Assembly: GCA_026647565.1 (NCBI GenBank)
Contig: JAPKGU010000007.1
Location: 1-54,227 of the forward strand
Reading direction: 5' to 3'
DNA length: 54,227 nt
From: Phycisphaerales bacterium
GTDB taxonomy: Bacteria; Planctomycetota; Phycisphaerae; Phycisphaerales; UBA1924
Positions 16,836 through 24,904 of this stretch are shown one piece after another. Position numbers and translations under genes: made by a program. Numbering within the stretch: position 1 is the stretch's first letter; each line of letters begins with the position of its first letter. The notes beneath the pieces are model-generated. The model ran no database searches. It saw only the letters and a program-made list of their open reading frames with translations, and was not told where the DNA came from.

Positions 16836-17119
16836 TGCGCAAAGCGTATCGGCAGGACTTCGCCCCGAACCACGCCCGGATCGCCAGATTCGGTGCGAGC
16901 CACCGCTCCTCCGAGGTGATCACGCGGACCGACCGAGGCGCCGCTCCATCCGCGACATCACCGGATCGTCGTTCATCAAAGAGGTCACGGCAGCAGTCGC
17001 GCCTCTCCATCATTGAGACTCGGTCTCAATAATCGCAGCCGGTCGCGGTGCTGACCCGGCTTCGAACCTCTCCCTCGGAGGTCGGTGGTCTTGCGAGGCA
17101 CTTGTCGTTGCGGGCGTTC
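16836..17119. other. Intergenic region without recognised gene
   Basis: 284 bp between the symporter stop and the guanylyltransferase start, both on the minus strand. The main feature is the palindrome at 17012-17030. Short open frames cross it in both directions, but none resembles a protein. It may be a long leader of the guanylyltransferase transcript or hold a small unrecognised gene. Confidence 0.4.
17012..17030. promoter_or_regulatory. Palindromic operator candidate ATTGAGAC-N3-GTCTCAAT
   Basis: Perfect 8-bp arms around TCG. The core 15 bases (TGAGACTCGGTCTCA, 17014-17028) match the palindrome at 21735-21749 in 13 of 15 positions. The 7-1-7 symmetry is that of Fur-family boxes. Located upstream of the guanylyltransferase gene. 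Confidence 0.5.
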
Positions 17120-18538
17120 TCACTCGGCGTTGCGGGTGGCGACCTCTGCCTCGGTCAGGAGCTCGCCCTCGGTCTTGGCGACGACGGCCGCGGCGGCGGC
17201 GTCGCCGGTGATGTTGACGACAGTGCGGCACATGTCGAGGATGCGGTCCACGCCGAGAATCACGGCGATCCCCTCGGCGGGGACACCGACGGACTCAAGG
17301 ACGATGACGAGCATGACGACGCCGGCACCCGGTATTCCCGGAGTGCCGATGCCGGCGAGGGTGGCCGTGAGCACGACGATCGCCTGCTGCCCGATGGTCA
17401 GGTCGAGCTCGTACATCTGCGCGATGAAGACGGTGGCGACGCCCTGGTACATCGCGGTGCCGGCCATGTTGATCGTGGCGCCCAGAGGGCACACGAACGA
17501 GGCGATGCGTTCGGAGACTCCGAGGCGTTTGATCGTGCATGAGATCGTGACCGGGAGCGTCGCGTTCGATGAGGACGAGCTGAACGCGGTGAGCATCGCG
17601 GGCGACATCGCCTTGAAGAAGCGGGCGAAGCCGACGCCGCCGAAGATGCGCAGCATGATGGGATAGACCACGAGCATGACGATGGCCAGGCCGCTGACGA
17701 GCACGAGGCAATAGACGCCGACTGCGCTGAGCACGTCGAGCCCCATGATGACGATGGCGGGTGCGACGAGGCAGAAGACGGCGATCGGCGCGAGTCTCAT
17801 GATGGCGTTCACGAGCATCACGATCGCCTCCGTGAGCGCGTCGAAGAAGGCGATGACGGGGCCGGACTTTGCTTGTGGGATCATCGTGAGGGCGGCGCCC
17901 AGGGCCATCGCCGCGACGATCACCTGGAGCATCTGGGCAGTGGCGAGGGCCTGGAAGGGGTTGGGGGGCACGAGATCGAGTCCCTGCTGCCAGAAGCTGG
18001 GGACTTCGCTGGTTCGTCCGACGCTCGCCTCGACGTTGGACTTGTACTGGGCCGTCATCTCGGCTCTCGCCTCCGGGCTGATCTGCTTCCCCGGCGCGAC
18101 AACGTCGGTGATGGTCAGGCCGATCGCGATCGAGATGGCGGTTGTCAAGACAAAGAAAGCGATCGTCTTGCCCCCGATGCGTCCGAGGCGTTTGAGGTCG
18201 CCCAGACTCGCGACGCCCACGGTGAGCGAGCAGAGGACGATCGGCACCGCGATGAAGCGCAGCGACCTGAAGAACAGCTGGCCGATGAGCGTGTTCGCGT
18301 TGGCGATGAATCGCACGGCGCCCGCGACGAATCCCGCGTCAGCGTTGGCCTCGCTCGCGACGCCCGATGCGAAGACCTCGCCCGCGCGCTTCGCCATGAA
18401 CGACCTGGGGTCGTTCACACCGATCGAGGACCACGTTCCCGGCGTCCAGAATCGATCGATCAGCACACCAACGGCCACGCCGAGGGCAAGCCCGATCACG
18501 ATCTTCCAGTGGAGGGCGAGTTTCTTCTGATCTGCCAT
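17120..18538 (-). CDS. Dicarboxylate/amino-acid:cation symporter (GltP/DctA family)
   Basis: 472 residues with the DAACS topology: about eight membrane segments starting WKIVIGLALGVAVGVLID. A family-typical extracytoplasmic insertion (RFWTPGTWSSIGVND...) follows. Key motifs are IAVPIVLCSLTVGVASLGDLKRLGRIG, the serine-rich hairpin TAFSSSSSNATLPVTI (substrate loop HP1), GATINMAGTAMYQGVATVFI and GIPGAGVVMLVIVLESVGVP (HP2). It imports glutamate, aspartate or C4-dicarboxylates with H+ or Na+; the exact substrate is not readable. The TINMAGTA asparagine and NATLPVT are intact, so it is probably functional. Confidence 0.9.
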   Translation of the reverse strand: MADQKKLALHWKIVIGLALGVAVGVLIDRFWTPGTWSSIGVNDPRSFMAKRAGEVFASGVASEANADAGFVAGAVRFIANANTLIGQLFFRSLRFIAVPIVLCSLTVGVASLGDLKRLGRIGGKTIAFFVLTTAISIAIGLTITDVVAPGKQISPEARAEMTAQYKSNVEASVGRTSEVPSFWQQGLDLVPPNPFQALATAQMLQVIVAAMALGAALTMIPQAKSGPVIAFFDALTEAIVMLVNAIMRLAPIAVFCLVAPAIVIMGLDVLSAVGVYCLVLVSGLAIVMLVVYPIMLRIFGGVGFARFFKAMSPAMLTAFSSSSSNATLPVTISCTIKRLGVSERIASFVCPLGATINMAGTAMYQGVATVFIAQMYELDLTIGQQAIVVLTATLAGIGTPGIPGAGVVMLVIVLESVGVPAEGIAVILGVDRILDMCRTVVNITGDAAAAAVVAKTEGELLTEAEVATRNAE

Positions 18539-18629
18539 GCCGACACCCTACGCCGAATGCTCCGCGCGCACAAGTCCGCGTTCGGTGTTTGCCCCGCGCA
18601 CGGCGGCGCGGTTCCTACCATCGATCCCG

Positions 18630-20570
18630 ATGCCCGCACCACGCCCCTCGAGCCGCCAGAGATTCCTGAAGTACAGAAAGGCCCTCGCGGAGCGGCTCAA
18701 GCGACAGAAGAAGGAACGAGAGGAGAAGCTGGCCAAGCCGGGCATCCTCGGCGGCACGCCTCGCCCCCCGCGCGGGTTCTTCCGCCTCTTCTCAGAGTTC
18801 TGGGCGCTCGTCTCTCGCTATCGCTCCATCGTGTGGTTCGCGCTCCTGACGCTCACGATCTCGACGGTCCTCGCTCTCGCGGTCCCCTCCGCGACGAAGA
18901 TCGTCATCGACTATGCGCTCACCGACAGCCCCGGCCCCGCTGGTCTTCCCGACTGGTCCTGGCTCCCGGAGACGCGCAAGGGGCTCCTCTGGCTCATCGC
19001 GTCCGCGATGATGGCACTTACCACTGTCTCGATCGTCGTCGGCATGGTCGGACGCTGGCAGATGACCCGCCTCACCAAGATCGTCCAGTTGTCCCTGCGC
19101 CGGCGCGCCTTCGCCCACGCCGTCCGCCTGCCCCTCCATCGCGTCCAGCAGCTCAAGTCGGGGGGAATCGCCAGCATCCTCCGTGAGGACGCCGGCGGCA
19201 CCGCCGAGCTCCTCTTCAGTCTCATCTACAACCCCTGGCGCGCCATCGTCCAACTCGTCGGCACGCTCTCCATCCTCGCCTGGGTCGACTGGCGGCTCCT
19301 CGTCGGCTCCATCCTCGTCCTGCCCACCGTCTGGATCAGCCACAAGACATGGATCGCGCGCATCCGCCCCGTCTTCTGGGACATCAGGAAGGAGCGCTCC
19401 GCGATCGACGCTCACGCCACCGAGGCCTTCGGCGGCATGCGCGTCGTCCGTGGCTTCGCACGCCAGCCCGGCGAGGCCGATCGCTACGCCCGCGCCAACC
19501 ACCTGATGGCTCGCCAGGAAATCCTCGCGTGGTGGTGGTCGCGCGCGGTCGACGTGTCGTGGCAGGTGCTGATCCCGCTGGCGTCGTCGGCGCTCCTCGT
19601 GTACGGCGGTTCGCGCGTCATCGACGGCTCTCTCACCGTCGGCGATCTCATGATGTTCTCGACGTACCTCCTCATGCTCCTCTCGCCCCTGGAGGCGCTG
19701 GTTTCCAGCGCGACCAACGTGCAGAGCCAGCTCGCCGGCCTTGAGCGGACGCTCGACCTGCTCGCCGAGCCGCTCGAGTTCGACGGAGTGCGCACCGCCT
19801 CCGCCCCTTCGCCGATCATCGTCTCCCCGAACGCGCCGGGGCGCATCACGCTGAAGAGCGTCTCGTTCGCGTACCCCGGCCAGACCCAGCGCGTGATCGA
19901 CTGTGTTGACCTCGATGTCGCGCCGGGCGAGACGATCGCCCTCGTGGGTCCCAGCGGCTCGGGAAAGACCACGCTCACCAACCTCGTCGCGCGTTTCTTC
20001 GATCCCACCGAGGGATCGGTCCATCTCGACGGCACGGACCTGCGCGACATCGACGTCGCATCATTCCGGCGCCTGCTCGGCATCGTCGAGCAGGACGTGT
20101 TCCTCTTTGACGGCACTGTCGCCGAGAACATCGCCTACGGGCGGCGCAGCGCCGCGCAGGACCGCATCGAGCGCGCCGCGCGGATCGCCAACGCCCACGG
20201 GTTCATCGCGAAGCTCGAGAAGGGGTATGAGACGCTCATCGGGGAGCGTGGCGTGCGTCTCTCCGGGGGGCAGAAGCAGCGCATCGCGCTGGCCCGCGCG
20301 GTCCTCGCCGAGCCGCGCGTGCTCATCCTCGACGAAGCGACGAGCAACCTCGACACCGAATCGGAGATCGCCATTCAGCGCGCCCTCGCGGATGTCCTCA
20401 AGGGACGCACCACCTTCGTCATCGCGCACAGACTCTCCACCGTGCGTCACGCCTCGCGCATCGTCGTGCTCGAGAACGGTCGCGTCGTTGAGGCGGGGAC
20501 GCACGCCGAACTCGTCGAGCGCGACGGGCGTTACGCCGAGTTGCTGCGTCTTCAGACCATCGGCGTGTGA
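18630..20570 (+). CDS. ABC exporter half-transporter (MsbA/LmrA type)
   Basis: 646 residues: transmembrane domain (~35-345) followed by ATPase domain. The hydrophilic N-terminus is Lys/Arg-rich (RKALAERLKRQKKEREEKLA). Membrane helices start at SIVWFALLTLTISTVLALAV. ATPase motifs: Walker A GPSGSGKTT (Lys446), Q-loop VEQDVFLFDGTVAENIAYG, signature LSGGQKQRIALARA, Walker B VLILDEATSNLD and switch His in VIAHRLSTVRH. This type exports lipids (lipid A flippase MsbA), peptides or drugs as a homodimer. No substrate clue comes from neighbours. Start chosen at 18630 (weak ribosome site) because it clears the divergent symporter start at 18538. Confidence 0.9.
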   Translation: MPAPRPSSRQRFLKYRKALAERLKRQKKEREEKLAKPGILGGTPRPPRGFFRLFSEFWALVSRYRSIVWFALLTLTISTVLALAVPSATKIVIDYALTDSPGPAGLPDWSWLPETRKGLLWLIASAMMALTTVSIVVGMVGRWQMTRLTKIVQLSLRRRAFAHAVRLPLHRVQQLKSGGIASILREDAGGTAELLFSLIYNPWRAIVQLVGTLSILAWVDWRLLVGSILVLPTVWISHKTWIARIRPVFWDIRKERSAIDAHATEAFGGMRVVRGFARQPGEADRYARANHLMARQEILAWWWSRAVDVSWQVLIPLASSALLVYGGSRVIDGSLTVGDLMMFSTYLLMLLSPLEALVSSATNVQSQLAGLERTLDLLAEPLEFDGVRTASAPSPIIVSPNAPGRITLKSVSFAYPGQTQRVIDCVDLDVAPGETIALVGPSGSGKTTLTNLVARFFDPTEGSVHLDGTDLRDIDVASFRRLLGIVEQDVFLFDGTVAENIAYGRRSAAQDRIERAARIANAHGFIAKLEKGYETLIGERGVRLSGGQKQRIALARAVLAEPRVLILDEATSNLDTESEIAIQRALADVLKGRTTFVIAHRLSTVRHASRIVVLENGRVVEAGTHAELVERDGRYAELLRLQTIGV

Positions 20571-20596
20571 GCGACCAGCGCCGGGGGGGCCGGGGA

Positions 20597-21028
20597 TCAG
20601 CCCCGCCAGCCCCGGAGGATCAGCTCCACCTTCTCCATGTGCCCTGTCTCATCCGCGACCATGTCCTCAAGCTGGACCTGGAGCCCCTTTTGTCCCATCT
20701 CTTCCGCCTGGCGGGCTCGCTCGATGTACCGAGCGACAGCGGCTTTCTCGGCCGTCAGCACGGCCTCGAACATCCCCTTGTTGTCGGCGACGTCGGGCAC
20801 GGGCGAGGGCACCGTCGTCGGCGTGCCCCCGAGCGCGACGATCTTCTCGGAGAGGAACGTGGCGTGCGCCGTCTCGCCCGCGATCTCGTCGCGGAGAAAC
20901 TCCGAGAGCTCGTTGCGATTCGGCCCGGTGACACGGGCCGCGTAGGTCAGGTACTGGATGATCGCGCCGTACTCAGACGCCAGATCCTGGTTCAGGAGCT
21001 CGATGAGGCGATCGCGTGTGAGAGCCAT
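20597..21028 (-). CDS. Bacterioferritin-like ferritin-family protein
   Basis: 143 residues, a four-helix bundle. Candidate diiron ligands sit at bacterioferritin spacing: Glu19, Glu52-x-x-His55, Glu94 and Glu127-x-x-His130 (EYGAIIQYLTYA, AGETAHATFL, DETGHMEKVE). Residue 53 is Thr, so the Met that binds inter-subunit heme in classical Bfr is not at its usual place. The protein is shorter than Bfr (~158), so it may be a non-heme Bfr, a Dps-like or another ferritin-like protein. It begins 1 bp after the heme oxygenase stop, an evident operon: iron released from heme would be oxidised and stored here. Confidence 0.8.
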   Translation of the reverse strand: MALTRDRLIELLNQDLASEYGAIIQYLTYAARVTGPNRNELSEFLRDEIAGETAHATFLSEKIVALGGTPTTVPSPVPDVADNKGMFEAVLTAEKAAVARYIERARQAEEMGQKGLQVQLEDMVADETGHMEKVELILRGWRG

Positions 21029-21029
21029 C

Positions 21030-21683
21030 TCAACCGGCCTTTCCCACCGACCTCCACACCGCGTCGCTCACATCGATCACCGCCTGGAACATGGCCGCGG
21101 CACCCTCGACGATCCGATCGCGTTCGGCGTCGGTGAACTGCTGCGCGTTCAGGGCCGACTTCCATGCGCCCCAGGCCTCCCGCTGACGCGGGCCGTAGGG
21201 GTCAAGGGAGCGCAGGCCGTCCGGACCCTGAATCGCGTACACCTTTCCGATGACGCGCGCGATGAACTGGTTACCGTTGTTCGCGCCCTCGAGCACGTAG
21301 TGCATCCCGAGCGCCGTCTCGGGGTGTCCCTTCGAGCGTGACTTGATCAGGTCGATCACGCGAGCCGTCTCCGGCAGGGGCTTCACGGTCGCCGGGTCCA
21401 CGCCAAAGAACGCGAGGTCCTGACGCACGAGTGCCGCCTTCTTCTGCTCGTCGCTCCACACCGCGCGCACACCGGGGTGTGCCGCCGACGCCTGCTCCAC
21501 GGCGCGATCGAGCGCCTCGTGCACAAGCAGCATTTGGCCGAGGAACGCGGCATAGGCCTCGCGCGGCAGGCGACCCTGGATCATCGCGGCTTGGAGAGGC
21601 GCCTTCTCGGCCTGCGTGTGCAGCTCGGCGGTCTCGGTCTTCAGGCGGTCGCCGATGGCCAACGTCGATGGGGCGGTCGTCAT
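21030..21683 (-). CDS. Biliverdin-producing heme oxygenase
   Basis: 217 residues. It cleaves heme to biliverdin, CO and Fe2+ using reductant-supplied electrons. The N-terminus GDRLKTETAELHTQAEKAPL contains the likely proximal heme ligand His22. FLGQMLLVHEALD, DLAFFGVD and LGMHYVLEGANNGNQFIARVIG (the distal-helix equivalent with flexible glycines) are typical of the HmuO/HO family. The ATG at 21683 follows GGAGG; an upstream in-frame ATG at 21713 adds ten Gly/Pro-rich residues and lacks a site. First gene of the operon with the bacterioferritin-like gene; a palindromic operator candidate is 52 bp upstream. Confidence 0.85.
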   Translation of the reverse strand: MTTAPSTLAIGDRLKTETAELHTQAEKAPLQAAMIQGRLPREAYAAFLGQMLLVHEALDRAVEQASAAHPGVRAVWSDEQKKAALVRQDLAFFGVDPATVKPLPETARVIDLIKSRSKGHPETALGMHYVLEGANNGNQFIARVIGKVYAIQGPDGLRSLDPYGPRQREAWGAWKSALNAQQFTDAERDRIVEGAAAMFQAVIDVSDAVWRSVGKAG

Positions 21684-21734
21684 GATCCCTCCGGGGCCGG
21701 GCGGCCCAATCATGGAGCGAGGTCGCGATGCAGT

Positions 21735-21749
21735 TGAGACTGAGTCTCA
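21735..21749. promoter_or_regulatory. Perfect 7-1-7 palindrome, Fur-box-like operator
   Basis: TGAGACTGAGTCTCA, perfect 7-bp arms around one base, 52 bp upstream of the heme oxygenase start on the minus strand. The 7-1-7 layout is that of Fur/PerR/Zur boxes, and the operon downstream handles heme iron. The second copy, with two mismatches, is at 17014-17028. The regulator is inferred, not seen. Confidence 0.6.
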
Positions 21750-21765
21750 GATGATACGCGTTCTG

Positions 21766-21810
21766 GCGTGAAAAGAAAGGAGGGCCGTGGCCTTTCAAGC
21801 CGCGGCCCTC
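21766..21810 (-). terminator. Rho-independent terminator of the 21880-22938 gene
   Basis: On the minus strand GAGGGCCGCGGC (21810-21799) pairs with GCCACGGCCCTC (21791-21780), 12 pairs with one G-U, and is followed by CTTTCTTTTC. It ends the PEP-CTERM gene transcript and insulates the heme oxygenase promoter. Confidence 0.8.
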
Positions 21811-21879
21811 TCGTTCAGCCCTGTGTTTCGCCCTTGGTGCGTCGGCGGGCGTCTGTGGTTGGGCCGAAGGGTGTTGCGA

Positions 21880-22938
21880 TCACCGACGGCGTCGGGCCGC
21901 GAAAAGTCCGCCGACGCCGATGAGGGCAAGCGTGGAGGAGTTCGGGATGATGTAGAGGTCGCGCGGCGAGACGATCGCATCGTCCGTCAGCAGGACCAGG
22001 CCGGTGCCGTCGAGGTTGATCTGGCTGATCTGCCCGACGCCCGCGGGGACGTGCTGCTGCACGAAGACAAGCGTGTCGTTGAAGCGGTTGTACTCGATGC
22101 GGGTCGCGTAGTCGAGGCCCGCGGCGATCTCCGCGATGGAGAAGCCGCCGTCGACATCAAGCTCGTAGATCTTGCCGGTGTCCTTGCCGGTCATGAAGAT
22201 GCGACCGTCCTTCGTGGTCGTAAGGCCGCGAGCGTCGAAGATCCCCTCGGCCAGGCCGTGGAGCGCCGCATCGCCGAGGTCCGCGACGAGCGACATCGAG
22301 CCCGAGAGCCCGAGGCCCACGGACATGCGCCACAGCGTGGCCGAGTACGCGTTGCCGGGGCCGCCAAAGGCGCCGCCGTTGCCCGCGACCACGAGATAGT
22401 CGCCCGAGCCGTCGGCGATCGGGGTCATCCAGACGCCGTCGAAGTACGACGGCGCGCCGATCGGATCGGGCTCGGACCAGACGGTCGTCGTCGAGCCGTC
22501 GAGGTGGTACGCGAGCACACCGTCGAGCAGGGGGTCGAGGGGGTGGGTGCCGGGGTTGTTGACCGACATCAGCACGTTCCGTGCCGCGTCCCAGCGCAGG
22601 TGGATCGGGTTCTGGCTCGGGTTGCCGGAGGTCAGCACGCCGACGTTGGGCACGGCCGCGAAAATGTCATCGATCTCGTAGATCGATGCGCTCGTCGCCG
22701 TCGGCACGATCGGCCCGTTGGCGACGTACCACTTGCCGTTCACGCTTGCGCGCGTGATTCCGCCGAGACGCGTGGACGGATCGGCGAAGCTCACCAGCGT
22801 CGACAGCGAGCCGCCCTGCCACAGCTTGATCGTGTCATCCGACTCGTTCGTGAAGACCACGCCGAACGGCCCGGCGTTCGCGCCGAGCGCGAGCCCAGCG
22901 AGCGCGGCCACTCCCGCCGCGTACTTCCACTTTCTCAT
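21880..22938 (-). CDS. Secreted PEP-CTERM protein, propeller-like
   Basis: 352 residues. The start at 22938 (MRKWKYAAGVAALAGLALGANA) gives a short, clean signal peptide; a GGAAG-type site precedes it. The body has strand-rich repeats of propeller type: GVVFTNESDDTIKLWQGG, NGKWYVANGPI, YEIDDIFAAVPNVGVL, RDGRIF-like segments and LDYATRIEYNRFNDTLVFVQ. It resembles SMP-30/NHL-like proteins, with no catalytic motif seen. It ends IPNSSTLALIGVGGLFAARR plus RR, a PEP-CTERM-like sorting tail in which the box is IPNSS rather than PEP. Probably attached to or released from the cell surface by an exosortase encoded elsewhere. Confidence 0.75.
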   Translation of the reverse strand: MRKWKYAAGVAALAGLALGANAGPFGVVFTNESDDTIKLWQGGSLSTLVSFADPSTRLGGITRASVNGKWYVANGPIVPTATSASIYEIDDIFAAVPNVGVLTSGNPSQNPIHLRWDAARNVLMSVNNPGTHPLDPLLDGVLAYHLDGSTTTVWSEPDPIGAPSYFDGVWMTPIADGSGDYLVVAGNGGAFGGPGNAYSATLWRMSVGLGLSGSMSLVADLGDAALHGLAEGIFDARGLTTTKDGRIFMTGKDTGKIYELDVDGGFSIAEIAAGLDYATRIEYNRFNDTLVFVQQHVPAGVGQISQINLDGTGLVLLTDDAIVSPRDLYIIPNSSTLALIGVGGLFAARRRR

Positions 22939-23392
22939 TGCTTCCACACCTTTCGCGCTCGAAGCAAGGGCGCGGCATGAGCGCACGAACCGCGCCCGAA
23001 CACGACCCCCCGCGCAACGGAACATCCGTCGCGCCGGCAAGCCGGCGGTTCCTCGTCATCGCTCCGTCGCTATGGGTTCACGCGCCGGTTCCCTTTCCGA
23101 CGCGATCTCAAGACCACTCCATCCTGACAATACATCGGAATCCGTCCGAAGCGAGCGAAGTCCGAGAAGAAACTGGTGTTTCTGCACCCGTTGCCGATGG
23201 TCCGGATAACCGCACGCATGTCCGGAATTTGTAGGCACTTACGAGCAGTTGACAAGATGTGTTATGGGACGAGTTTCGGGCAAGCATTGCGCCCATGCCC
23301 CGCCCGAAACCGAGCGAGCCGTGCGGCATCCGAATGGGTCTTCCATCGCGATTGCGATCTCGACCTTGCGCCTCACCAACGATCACCCTCGA
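22939..23392. other. Divergent intergenic region without recognised gene
   Basis: About 450 bp between the PEP-CTERM gene (-) and the MFS gene (+). It includes a short hairpin (CGCCGGC-AA-GCCGGCG, 23032-23047), two TCCGGA motifs near 23200-23225 and a TTGACA hexamer near 23248 without a well-spaced -10. Base composition is less GC-rich around 23100-23280, as expected of promoters. No gene or RNA could be assigned. Confidence 0.4.
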
Positions 23393-24757
23393 ATGTCCCA
23401 GGTCGTCTCACACACCGATGCCCGCTCGACCTTCGCCAAGTCGAGCGACACGTCACGCGCCGGCTGGCGCCTCGGGTGGATCATCGGGTGCCACGCCGTC
23501 GTCGACTTTTTCTCGTTCCTCTTCGTTCCACTGATCACCGTCATCGAGGGACGCCTTGCTCTCACGCACGAGCAGGGCGCGTTGCTGATCGCCGTCGGCG
23601 CGATCTGCTCCGGCCTCATCCAGCCGGCCACGGCGTGGATCTGCGATCGATACAACACGCGGCTTCCAGGAGTCGTCGGGCTGTTCTGCGCGGGTCTGGC
23701 GGCACTCCTCATCGGGCGCGTCGACACGTTTCAGCAGATTCTCCTCCTGCAAGTCGTTTCCTCTGCGGGCGTCGGCGCCTTCCACCCGGTGGCGGCGGCG
23801 GCGACGGGCAAGCTCGGCGGCTCCCGGCGCTCCCTCGCGCTCTCGGGGTTCTACATGTCGGGCATGCTTGGGGGCATGTCGGGCAACATCCTCTTCCCCA
23901 TGTGGGTCGGCCACGCCGGCGCCGGCGACTCGGCGGTCGGCCTGCGATCCCTCGCGTGGGCCATGCTGGGCGCCATTGTCTTCACCGTCGTCATGCAACT
24001 GGCGATCGGGCGGATCGATCACCGTCGCGTGCGCCGGGCCGGTGATGTCCCACACCCGGCGATCCCGCATCGCTGGCGCTCGGTGTGGCTCCTGTACGCG
24101 GGCAACGCGGTTCGATTCACCGTGAACTCATCCATGGTGTTGCTGGTGGCGCGCTGGACGGAGTTCGAGGTCCTTGCGCGCGCCGGCGCTTCAGACCTCA
24201 GCGACCCGCTCCGCACCAGGGCCGCGATGATGAACGGGCCGCTCCAGGCATCGATGCAGCTCGGGGCCGGCGCCGCGGCGATGCTCGCCGGAGCGTTCAT
24301 CGCGCACCGGCATGAGCGCATCGCGTTGGGCCTCTCGCCGCTCCTCGGGGCAGCGGCGATCGCGGTGTTCCCGTTCACGCGGGGCATCGGTTCCGAGTCC
24401 ACGTCCGTCATCCTGGCTTCGATCGCCTCGATCATCGTCGGGATCGGTTCCGGATCGCTCGTGCCGATGACGATCGGGATGGCACAGCGTCTGCTCCCGG
24501 ACCACACGTCGCTGGCATCGGGTCTGATGCTCGGCGGCGCGTGGACGCTTGCCGCCATTGGGCCACTCCTCACGCAGGCCGCGGTCGGCGCGTTCGGGTT
24601 CATTACCGCATGTGTGATCGTCGCGGCCGTGACCGGTGCCTCCGGGCTTCTTGCGATCGGGATTCGCGTTCCAGAGGACGGACACGCCGTCGCTCCGGGC
24701 GCACCGGCCCCGGACCCGGTTCCCGGCATGCCGCTCATGTCGCCTCGGTCCGAATAG
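23393..24757 (+). CDS. MFS transporter, fosmidomycin-resistance (Fsr)-like
   Basis: 454 residues with 12 predicted membrane segments. The first is LGWIIGCHAVVDFFSFLFVP; HxxxDxxxxxxxP is typical of the Fsr/NreB-like branch. Other motifs: GLIQPATAWICDRY (the GxxxDRxxx loop), GVGAFHPVAAAATGKLGGSRR (GAAFHP-like motif strongly characteristic of Fsr proteins), SGFYMSGMLGGMSG, and MTIGMAQRLLPDHTSLASGLMLGGAW. The end is hydrophilic and Pro-rich. It probably exports a small drug-like or metabolic compound. The start at 23393 lacks a clear ribosome site; other starts exist upstream to 23249. Confidence 0.8.
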   Translation: MSQVVSHTDARSTFAKSSDTSRAGWRLGWIIGCHAVVDFFSFLFVPLITVIEGRLALTHEQGALLIAVGAICSGLIQPATAWICDRYNTRLPGVVGLFCAGLAALLIGRVDTFQQILLLQVVSSAGVGAFHPVAAAATGKLGGSRRSLALSGFYMSGMLGGMSGNILFPMWVGHAGAGDSAVGLRSLAWAMLGAIVFTVVMQLAIGRIDHRRVRRAGDVPHPAIPHRWRSVWLLYAGNAVRFTVNSSMVLLVARWTEFEVLARAGASDLSDPLRTRAAMMNGPLQASMQLGAGAAAMLAGAFIAHRHERIALGLSPLLGAAAIAVFPFTRGIGSESTSVILASIASIIVGIGSGSLVPMTIGMAQRLLPDHTSLASGLMLGGAWTLAAIGPLLTQAAVGAFGFITACVIVAAVTGASGLLAIGIRVPEDGHAVAPGAPAPDPVPGMPLMSPRSE

Positions 24758-24805
24758 GGCTTCGCCCTCGGCACAACCTGCGCCGGATCCCCTCAACCGG
24801 GCCGA

Positions 24806-24821
24806 ACGGTTACGGAACCGT
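24806..24821. promoter_or_regulatory. Inverted repeat ACGGTT-N4-AACCGT before the vWA operon
   Basis: Perfect 6-bp arms 84 bp upstream of the first gene of the VIT/vWA operon. It may be an operator, but short GC-rich inverted repeats are common here and no promoter was pinned to it. Confidence 0.25.
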
Positions 24822-24904
24822 GACGCCGGAAACGCCGACGGGTGAGTATCACCATGTGGTCAGGATCGCTCATGCGGAGCGTTCCCCCTCACGGAGGTCA
24901 CCCG

